Assembly: GCF_019649055.1 (NCBI RefSeq)
Contig: NW_026570287.1
Location: forward strand, 682,001-746,000
DNA: 64,000 bases
Direction: 5' to 3'
Origin: Paramacrobiotus metropolitanus
Taxonomy: Eukaryota > Tardigrada > Eutardigrada > Parachela > Macrobiotidae
In this document: positions 54,773 to 64,000 of the stretch, piece by piece
How the letters are laid out: each line of letters opens with the position of its first letter
How positions within the stretch are numbered: position 1 is the stretch's first letter
The notes under the pieces: model-generated
The model's database searches: none
Seen by the model: the letters and a program-made list of their open reading frames with translations, nothing else
Told to the model about the DNA's origin: nothing
Translations under genes and position numbers: made by a program

Positions 54773-57700
54773 ATGTTCCCGATGAAAAGCCGGATCCCGA
54801 AGCAGCGCCACAAATGTCATCATGCGTGGATACCATCAATCGTGCTGGCATTTCTTACGGTCTTTCCCATTTGCATTGCTCAAGAAGGTAATTAACATTG
54901 CCGTCACCCTGGGTGCCGGTGCCAGCTACAGCTGGCAGAAAACTGGTCTGACCTTTGTTAGCATGTGTACCACGCAGCTGCAGATACGTGCAAGATATTC
55001 CGTCATCAGGTTGACGTATATTAATCACCAACGCGAAACAAAAATATCTCTAGATTTCGCAATGACTTTGACCATGGATGACCTTATATCGACCGGCGCA
55101 TATTAGCTCTGTATAGCGGCATTACGGTGATATCTCACTCATCATACCTGCGCTGTTTCCGGTTAGATGCGACCACCGTATTCACAACATCCTCGCTAAC
55201 GACACTTGCTGAGTATTTGAACACGACGGAAGTGATGGCGCAGAACAGCACTTTATTCAGCAGTACCGGCAGTAATCACACGATGAACCTGACGGCACTG
55301 TACGGTGAGCCGTCAACCGATCCGTTGTACAATGTCACGGTCGGTGTCATATTGACCATCGGAACGACAACATCCTACGACTACGATATACTCAAACCGG
55401 CAATCGAAGCCGCATTCTCCCGGGCGCGACATGATTACAGTATTAATTTCCAGCCGAGGAATTATTTGTACGAGGTCGTCTGGTGGTCAGATATTAGTCC
55501 GGATCCGCGATTGGCCAAGACGCAGGGCTGCTGGATGTGGAATGCGAGTGGCGAATCGGCCCAGGCGGTTAATGAATCGGTTGACGTCATTGTAGGACCA
55601 GGTAAGTGCCCTTTAATTTCAGTATTGCGGTCGCGATAGAGTGACTTTATTTAGTACTTAACGATCTTTGGCTTACTTTAAGCACAGTTTTCCGAACAAT
55701 GTTTATAAGAAGTAAGCTTTTTTACGTGATCAGTTTTTTGTTAGTGACTGTGCAAAATTTTGCAACGGTTTGGAACAGCGAAGCGCGACGCTTTTGTCTG
55801 TTGTCATGCATTTCAGAGTGGAAGGATTAATCGATTCGTTCAAGTGATGTTTTCCCATTACTGTTCATGAATGTTCTGTAGACAGTTCTTTAAAAATTAT
55901 CAATAGTTTCTCAAGCCATTCGATTTCTAACCACTTACAGATTCTGTACTGTACTGTACTTCTGTACTGTTTATTAACAGACGTGTACAATATATGTCGT
56001 TCTTTAAAGGGCCAGTGCGTGTCCATATATTAATACAAATGCGTCGTTGTAAAAGCATGACGAGTTAGCACTGGTGTAACGCATAATATTTGTGCCTTTT
56101 TAATTGCAGCTTGTACAAAAGACATGCAGATCGTTAATCAGCTGACGACATATTTCAATGTTCCGACCGTGACCGGGGCCGCAAACTACGTGGATAGCAC
56201 TGCGGAATTTCCCTTTCTGACCCGCTGCGGATTCAGCACGGCCGATATGTGGACTTTTTTCTTGACAATAATGGACAAATTTCAGTGGAAGCATGCCTCA
56301 GTGATCTATGACTACGACGACAAAGATGTGGAAGTGACCTTTACAAGTACCCGCTGCCTGCGTTGATTGCGTGCCAATATTGATATGTTGACACAGTGTC
56401 CTTACGCAGGTTTGTCCGCCATTCTGCGCAACCACAATAAGGTGGTGTTTGAAAAGCGTCTGAATGCCACAGAGTTTGATAATTACGACATTGTGCCGGA
56501 TTATTTGAGGGATGCGTCCATTAATTCACGAGGTAAGACATTTAACTGAAAATACGACGAAAGCGAATGTGAACAAGGCGTACCGATGCACTCAAGAAAA
56601 TTTCGCTAATAAATTATTGGGTAACTTTCGCTGAAAATGTTTACTATCCTTATTATTAATTATTCGCATTAACTGGTAAAGGGAAAAATGTATTGATTCA
56701 ACGATAAAATAGCGTAATAGGAGGTATTGTACAACTTGTTTACACGATGCGGCTTGCTGCAGTGCTGTGGTTTCAGGCTGTACCGTGATAATGTTAAACT
56801 TTGACTAGAATCCGTATAATAATAATTCACCGACTACGATATCCGAATTTAAATTTTCTCCTGACTCGTACTCAGTTTTAACAAAGTTAATTCGAAAACG
56901 TTAAGAGGAACTACAGCATATCTGCGCGTCTTGGCACAGTAGCTAAATGATACCGCTTCTGTTGTAGTATGATGAAGCATCCTATGCAAAATTATTTACT
57001 GTGCACCTGAAGTTAAAAACTGTGTTTTTTTCAGTAATTGTGATACTACTGAAAGGCGCCTTGTTCCGGTACTTTATGATCGAGAGTTACCGTCTGGGGA
57101 TGTCCGGTGGCGATTATGTATTCGTCACTACCGATCTGTTTTTGGATGGCGTCGTAACACGCGGGAACCAAGGTCACTGGAGACAGAGTAAGTTATACAT
57201 TTACCAAAGTTTGATGGGTATTTGCACTGCTGTGACGGTGTTTATACACGTTGAGTAGGTGGAGAATGTTTTATGTCAATCGTGCATTTTGCAGGGGATG
57301 GTTACGACAGGGAGGCTCTGAAAGCGTATGCTAACCTGCTCGTATTGACTTTAAAGGACTACACCCAGAGTGACCAGTACCTGATATTTTACAACCAAAT
57401 TAAAGCACAAGATAAAGCTGAAAATCGCAAGCGATCTTCCGTGATTAACTACTACTCCGCCAGTTTTTATGACTCCATTCTGATGCTGGCGTTGGCTATC
57501 CGGAAGTTTTTAGCTGTTGTGGGTGAAGATGACATGGATATCAACGACAATGCCGGAAATGCTAAGAACGTCACACTGGGCTTATGGAATACCACCTTTC
57601 ATGGTACGCAATCGAAGGTCACATGCAGTTTTTGGAAAATTCCGTATTTAATTTTGCACTATTTTTACAGGAGCGAGCGGCAACGTGCACATTAATCCAG

Positions 57701-60700
57701 AAGGGGATCGAACCGATGATTTAAGCCTTTACTACATGACCAATCCAATCACAGGGACGTTTTCGGTAAGTCCGTAAAATTTTGACAATTTGCACCAATC
57801 TGTGGTCCAGTTATCCATGTATATAAGTACCTCCTCCGTAAGCTGATCAAATTTAATAATCATCTTTGAAGGTAATCACTTTATTCTAAGACACGGTTAC
57901 ACGGAAAATGTCCATTTCAGGTTGTTTCGAATTATTATGGATATAATCACGCATACGAAGAAGTGTCGCCGATTTCTTGGCGCACAGCGGATGGACAAAC
58001 GCCTCTAGACGAACCCCTTTGCGGTTACGAAAACGACAAATGTCCTGACACCAGTAAGATACTCGTATAAGTAGCTACCTAACTTTGATGAGGTGGAAAA
58101 GGACGCCTTTTATGTCGTAACACGTTACTCGTATATATGACCGAACTGACTTTTTTCGGTATTCTGAAATCACCAAACTGTTTTCAAGACAACGATTTTA
58201 TTCTAACATATTTAATTTCAGCCACACCCGCGGCTGTTGCCGGTTCGATCGGTTCGTTACTGGTGTTGATCGGTCTGATCAGCGGTCTCGTCCTGTTCAT
58301 CAAGGCCCGTCGGGAAGCCAAAGCATCGAACAGCGTGTGGATCGCCGAATGGGACGATCTGCAGTCGGATCACGGTGCCCGTACGGGATCCTCGCGGATG
58401 TCCATGATGAGCGGCACCACCGCCTCCGCCACCAGCGGCTCCAAAACTAGCATGCCCACCAGCGAGGGCAGTTCACAGCGCACACGGACCGGCAAACCGC
58501 CGCCCAGTAGCGGGAAGCTGTTTTTTACCAGTTGGCAGGGTCGACCGGTGATGGTGCGGCTGTGCGAGAAACACCGTGTGCATCTGGACAAGCGGCTGCT
58601 GAACGAGGTGAAGGTCGTGAGAAACATGATTGACGATAATCTGCTGCGGTTTATCGGGGCGGTACTGGATCCGGAGCATTTGGCTGTTATTGGGGAATAT
58701 TGCTCAAAAGGCAGTTTGCAGGTACGCGCTTTACGTGGTAAAGGTCACAACCGAATATGGATCCAGAGCTGGTAATTTCGGCAGAATAATTTAATTTTGT
58801 TAATGAGAAATTATTGTATTTATGTACTTTTTTATTTTTCGTTATTTGTTAATTGACTTGTTAGTACTGTATACGTATGCTGTGTCACGTTTTTACTGTG
58901 GCATATACACTTTTGCGTCCGGCGTTTTGGTGTTCATGACTAGCAGACGGTATTCCGATGCAGATAATTGATTATTACATACTTTACAAAATAGCTAATA
59001 ACAATAAATTAGTTACATTTAACTAGGATTTGTTGGCGAACGAATCCTTCAAACTGGACTGGATTTTCCGCTACGCCTTAATTAACGATATCATTAAAGG
59101 CGTTAGCTTTATCCACCAATCGCCGCTCATATATCACGGACGGTTAAATTCCGGGTGTTGTTATGTGGATGGAAAATTCGTGTTAAAAGTGGGTGATTAC
59201 GGACTGCCAACTTTCTATGAAAAACGTCTTCCACGAGAAATGACCAACGAAGATTATAAAGCCTTATTTTGGACGGCACCGGAATTGTTGCGCGATCCGT
59301 ATGGTCCCGGTACGCAAGAAGGCGACACCTTTGCGTTTGCTATTATCCTACAGGAAATCATCCTCCGGGAAGAGCCATATGCCATGCATCCCTATGAACC
59401 AAAAGGTACGTATGAAAAAAGTTACTCGACAAAATCGGAGGAAACTTTCATTTGATTTGTTTTGCAGAGATCGTAGGAAAAATTAAGAAAACTGACGCTT
59501 TCCGTCCACGCGTTACCAATCCAGATTGTCCGGCAACATTATCAGCTCTTATGGAGCGTTGCTGGTCAGGACAACCGCTAGACAGGCCGAAATTTCCGGA
59601 AATAAAAACTTCTATGAAAGCTGTCACAAAGTACGTAGAACATATCTCTTTTGAATTTTCAGTTCTGTTACAGTACTTTTAAGATTAAGCAGGTTTTGTA
59701 CGCGTAGTTTATAAATGGGCAAGCTGCTAGTCGTATGTTGTTTAATATACCTGTATGTCTGTACAACTCTTAATATTTTTTATCTGTATCTGTTTTTTTG
59801 GCAGAAACAGTATCTGTATTGAACTAAATTTTTTTACAGAGGTGATGTGGAAAAAAGCAATCTCGTTGATCTTATTGTGGCCAGAATGGAACAGTATACC
59901 GCCGATCTGGAAGAAATGGTAGAAGAGAAAACGAAAGCCTTTTTAGAAGAGAAGAAAAAAGCCGATGCCTTATTAAATCAGATTCTTCCACAGTGAGTAG
60001 CCCACAGTAGAATTAGTACGTAAATGCGCCTCTTAAGCTTATTTATTGATTGCTGTTAAATATCAGTATATTATTAAAAGTGCCGACTTTGCATTCTCTA
60101 GAATTTTTAATCGTTTCTTTTTCGCAGAGCTATCGCCGATCGTCTGAAACGTGGCGAAACCGTGCCACCGGAAGCTTTCGATAGCGCGACGATATTTTTC
60201 AGTGATATTGTTGGATTTGCCGCCATTTCGATGGAAAGCAGCCCGATTCAGATCGTTGATTTTTTAAATGATTTATGTATGCTTTGATAATTATTTTTAT
60301 TTATTATCGTTGATTTTTTAAATGATTTATGTATGCTTTGATTTTTTAAATGATTTATGTATGCTTTGATAATTATTTCTTATCTTACCGATTATAATTT
60401 CAGCTTGTTTACAGATTCATTATTCGACAGCACAATACCGAAATTTGACGTGTACAAAGTGGAAACCATTCATGACTCTTACATGGTAACGATGGCAAAT
60501 ATCCGTTAGCATGGACAAACTTGCATTGTATTTCTAAAAGCAGTGATTGTGACATAATTATGCGTAATGGCAATGGTTTTATGTTGAACAGGTAGCATCC
60601 GGTCTTCCCAGGCGGAACGGGCTGAATCACGCCAAAGAACAAGCAGGGATGGCGTTGGCTTTAATGGATCTCATCCATACGTTCAAAATCCGGCATCGGC

Positions 60701-61402
60701 CGGGTGAGAAAGCCCGCCTGCGTGTTGGCCTGAATTCAGGTATGCCGGATAAAACATTTACTAATCGGACACTGATTGGGTAAAATTGGAATAATTCAAA
60801 TTTACCAGTAATGGCAAATATGTTAATATTTATTACAGTAACACAGTTTCGGAGATTGGTCACTTTGGCTGTCCTGGTGTCTTAATAATTATTGTGATGG
60901 CGCATATAAAACAGTACAAGTGCTGTAGTACTTGTCTGTACTTATCTATATGTACAATGTACATACGTTAAATACTTATGTAGTACAATATACGTTAAAT
61001 TTTTAGGTCCCGTAGTTGCCAGTGTGATTGGCCTAGCCGTCCCGCGATACTGTTTGTAAGTGGACGAAAAATGTGAAATTTTTTATGGCAGTATCGTAAA
61101 ATTAAAGTGCTAATCTTTTGTTTGTAAATTTTATACAGATTTGGTGATACCGTAAACACGGCAAGCAGAATGGAGTCTACGGGAGAAGGTTTGTTTACAA
61201 CCACATTCTGGATTGTTTGTATATAATGCCCATTTATAAACACACTTTACGAATTCCAGGTTTGAGGATACAGATGAGCCCCAGCACCAAAACCCTTTTA
61301 GACAGTTTCGGAATTTTCGTTATGGAAGATCGAGGAGAAATTGAAGTAAAAGGCAAAGGAAAGATGCGAACGTTTTGGTTAATTGGTCAGTTGTCCGCCT
61401 AA
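54773..61402 (+). CDS. Receptor guanylyl cyclase (natriuretic-peptide-receptor type)
   Basis: Eighteen exons give 1134 residues in phase: 54773-54887, 55167-55601, 56110-56333, 56397-56532, 57035-57187, 57295-57603, 57671-57765, 57921-58053, 58222-58721, 59027-59405, 59468-59630, 59840-59992, 60128-60276, 60415-60485, 60592-60739, 61007-61055, 61139-61188, 61260-61402. The order is signal peptide ([14 protein letters not shown]), ANF-receptor ligand domain to ~530, one helix ([16 protein letters not shown]), a kinase-homology domain (~625-880, [19 protein letters not shown]), a coiled-coil linker, and a class III cyclase (~932-1134). Metal aspartates are kept in FFSDIVGF and ETIHDSYM, and the guanine-selecting Glu/Cys in KVET and RYCLFGD. 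It makes cGMP on ligand binding. A 63-nt intron (56334-56396) removes an in-frame TGA; an alternative 63-nt intron, 56347-56409, also keeps phase. Confidence 0.95.
60252..60377 (+). repeat. Triplicated exon-end/splice-donor segment
   Basis: Three near-identical copies of ATTTTTTAAATGATTTATG plus TATGCTTTGA (starting at about 60252, 60306 and 60341) lie in tandem. The first copy is the real 3' end of cyclase exon 13 with its donor (60276|GTATGC); copies two and three repeat the coding tail and donor inside the intron. Confidence 0.88.
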
Positions 61403-61598
61403 ACAAATCTGTGATTTCTGCAGGCTAGAAATGAACATTTTGCCGAACGGTATTAACTGCAACGAATTAGATCTAATAGTCGTACATTAATCAGTCGTGG
61501 CATCGAAACTGCAACAGTGATTGCTATTACGAATTTGTATTGGACTAATGTGTGATTACTGGTTGCACGCGCGCGTGACCTATCTCGAAACCTTCCAC

Positions 61599-61604
61599 AA
61601 TAAA
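61599..61604 (+). terminator. Polyadenylation signal, cyclase gene
   Basis: AATAAA lies 197 bases past the cyclase stop codon. Confidence 0.45.
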
Positions 61605-61851
61605 TTCTTCCTTTTGCAGTTCAATAATTGCGATGAATCTGTATTGTATATATTGTGTTACGCCATGCAAGGGTGGAAGGGATTTTTCCATTGTTATGAC
61701 ATAACTTCAGATATCAGCAAAGATTTGAAAATAAATATTAATAAACAATCCAATAATTTTGTATACTAAAGTAATAATTGAAGTGGCAGCTGTTTTCGTG
61801 TGCGTAAAAAATTTTAAGGCAAATGTAAGAACAGAGGATTCGATTTTGAAC

Positions 61852-61857
61852 TTTATT
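61852..61857 (-). terminator. Polyadenylation signal, minus-strand GPCR
   Basis: AATAAA on the minus strand, about 110 bases past the GPCR stop codon at 61966. Confidence 0.4.
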
Positions 61858-61965
61858 AAAGATTATCATGCTTCGTTGTTCAATACTACATCATTATGCA
61901 GTGCATTGTCTCAGTCAGTCAAAGTACACTTAGCATAAAACCACAACAGTATCATCACAATAAAA

Positions 61966-63339
61966 TTAGAATTTAGTTACGACGACCGTGGATGAACGAC
62001 CTCCGAACCGTTTACGACATCCACAATGCCGACCGAATACTTTTTCCCTGTACGGTCGCCAACACGTCAGCAGTACCAGCGCATCCAGTAGCGGTTTCAG
62101 CAGTGTTGTAATCATCATTTTATGGAATTTGACACCGTGCGGGATGATGTAAAGCATACCGCGGTAGTGCGCTCGTAACATGCCAAACGCATACGGTCCC
62201 ATGCAGGCCATGAAGCTAAAGGTCATGCCCAGTGCCAGAATGATTTTATCCAGTTTATCCGCTTGATCTGATGCGGAAGTGGCTGTTAACCGGGTGTTAT
62301 GCTCGCCGCATGCCGCTGAACGATGGAGTCCGAACATTGTCAGATCAACGTTTTCGTTTGTACAGGAATACGCCATTATCGGTGTTGGATAGGTATACTC
62401 GTCCTTCTTTCTGGTGGCGGCATAGTGTATCGAAAGCGTCACGGTTACAAAAAGTGATAGCGCTGCTGGTATCCAAAACACGCTAAATAAAAAAATTCGA
62501 TTAGATATTTTCGTACAGAAAATGTATTTGCAAGCAGTTTATGTAAACAGTTGCAAGGCATTTTTTTACTATAGTATGTACTATACCATAAAGTCTCCAT
62601 TAACCAATGTTCATGAGCCATGCTGTCCCATACGCAGTAACCAGGAAATTCGGAAACTTTCCAGGTAAAATACATGAACAGAGATAGTCCAAAACCGGCC
62701 AGCCATAAACTTATTACAACCGCTGACCACTTCAGCTTAATGCACGAAACGGTGTTCCTTAAAATTGTTGGAAAGCATGAAATGCACACAACGTTCCATG
62801 AATTAACTGCGGCGAGGGCATTTCCAGTCACCAGCCTAAAATTAAGTTGTATGACGAATATGGAAAGTAAATGTTAAAGGTCACTAAAGTGTGCTCTACC
62901 AAAATTGGCAAGCCTCCGTCAAAAATGGCCAGCTCCAGGTATCATCTATATAATTGGATGCAAATTCCAAGGGAAATATGAAGATGACTTGCAAGAGATT
63001 TATACAACAAATGTTGATGAGGACAGATTCCACTTGATTCTTTCTGCTGGCGTGACATCTCCTGGAACCAACCGCTATAGCAGTAATATTAAAGGTCACT
63101 GCCAGCAGTGTTTGTACGAAATACAATGCAATGATCAGTTTATTGTGCGGTGTCCAGAATGCGACTTCCGGTTCGCTCCATGTGCCGTAATTGTTTGGTT
63201 CGTCCAGCGTATAGGAATCGTTAGACTGTGTATAGGAATGATCAACATAATTAAGGTCCACGTCGTCGTGATCGGCGTATGACACATTATTGTGATAATC
63301 CGAAAAATGTGTTGGCAAGTCGTTCTCGAGCATTCCCAT
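61966..63339 (-). CDS. Highly divergent GPCR (orphan)
   Basis: Three exons, 63339-62900, 62835-62587 and 62482-61966, join in phases 2 and 2 to give 401 residues. The acidic N-tail of about 85 residues is rich in Asp, Tyr and Asn with NVS and NDS sequons. Helix 1 (IIALYFVQTLLAVTFNITA) keeps the conserved Asn. Helix 3 starts with the disulphide Cys (EACQFW), but the DRY position reads SCFPTIL. Helix 6 has MGPYAFGML, and helix 7 reads KPLLDALVLLTCW in place of NPxxY. A basic, Cys-rich tail follows. ATG 63339 sits after an A-rich run (A at -3); the open frame upstream has no other ATG. Seven-helix topology is clear, but the usual G-protein activation switches are eroded. The ligand and coupling are unknown. 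Confidence 0.8.
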
Positions 63340-64000
63340 TTTTTTAATCAGGTTAATTAAAAACCGTGCGAAAATCGAGTGCCATTTTTTAATTATAAAT
63401 AACCGAAAGTGTGGCAAATACCAACAAACAACAAAGGGATAACCTGCATTCGCAACGTTGGATAACTAGCGGAAGTTCACAGCGATCAAGATTAATCGTT
63501 CGTGATTACAAGTTTTGTTATTTGATCAAATGTAAAGCGTTTAACGTACTAAGACTTAACTGTTCCAGCATTCAGAATAACCACTATATTGGGATCGAAG
63601 TTTACGTAACTAGAAACAACATTTTACCCTAAAATTCTCATGATTTGCGGTTGCAACCTTGATCATGATGAAAACCCAAACTGATAGCACTGTTCAACCA
63701 TTCGTGCCAAAAATTGAGCTGTGTCAGCTCAGAACTCGTACAGGTCGTACGTATCACGTTAATCGAACGGTTTGATGTAATTACCTCGTAATTATCAGCT
63801 ACAGTGATCAGAAACTTCATTTATTCACATGTGCATCTGCAGACACTAAAACATCGTACTGAAAATTATGAAAATCGAAATATCGATAAACTAAACTGCA
63901 GCATAAAACTCTGAATCACAGATGGATTGACTAATACGATTTTCTGCATTATACAAAACACAACCTTTGACAGTCTTTTAGTTTTGCGATCTGCTCCAAA
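63340..64000. other. Upstream flank of the last GPCR
   Basis: AT-rich sequence, presumably the promoter and 5' UTR of the minus-strand GPCR. No other gene is visible. Confidence 0.45.

Larger units (their letters stand above)
61403..61965. other. Convergent spacer with two polyadenylation signals
   Basis: Contains AATAAA at 61599-61604 (plus strand, cyclase gene) and TTTATT at 61852-61857, which reads AATAAA for the minus-strand GPCR. No gene is seen. Confidence 0.55.

Noticed and set aside
60405-60415. Alternative acceptor at 60403 for the cyclase exon beginning at 60415
   Set aside because: It would shift the frame of the catalytic domain; the acceptor at 60414 keeps [15 protein letters not shown] intact.

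Overview
This is animal nuclear DNA. It holds long multi-exon genes with GT-AG introns (shortest about 55-65 nt), AT-rich spacers, AATAAA signals, and eukaryotic protein families: class A GPCRs, an ABCC transporter, a receptor guanylyl cyclase, Ig-domain proteins and cadherin-like repeats. There are no operons, bacterial ribosome sites or CRISPR arrays. A small-genome ecdysozoan, perhaps a tardigrade, is my best guess; that is inference from gene style, not proof. Gene models were built by reading splice sites by eye and checking that every exon junction keeps phase.

Layout, left half. 1-2397 (+) is the 3' end of a gene for a long, highly charged, Cys- and Trp-free disordered protein. 2991-4065 (-) is a five-exon gene for a small secreted protein resembling the N-terminal module of Notch ligands. 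5449-6952 (+) and 7499-10966 (-) are two tail-to-tail four-helix membrane proteins with the same intron phase after helix 1. 16229-24903 (+) is a histamine H2-like amine GPCR whose 6.5 kb first intron carries a duplicated GC-rich mobile element with an 81-bp satellite core. 28127-29270 (-) is a divergent orphan GPCR. 29723-30961 and 31258-33703 (-) are tandemly duplicated two-Ig-domain secreted proteins; the intron of the second copy holds a MITE.

Right half. 33704-38264 is mostly gene-poor and contains a receptor-cyclase ligand-domain fragment, a small two-helix ORF and a pogo-like MITE (37457-38102). 38265-39962 (+) encodes cadherin-like repeats. 44127-52311 (+) is a complete 23-exon MRP1/ABCC transporter of 1543 residues. 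54773-61402 (+) is a complete 18-exon receptor guanylyl cyclase of 1134 residues. 61966-63339 (-) is a second very divergent GPCR.

Many of the genes act at the cell surface (amine and peptide-type receptors, cGMP production, organic-anion or conjugate export, adhesion), but there is no sign that they form one pathway. I found no defence system or other novel multi-gene machine. The most unusual items are the duplicated element that abuts a splice acceptor, the Ig-gene duplication, the two motif-eroded GPCRs, and a triplicated splice donor in the cyclase gene.
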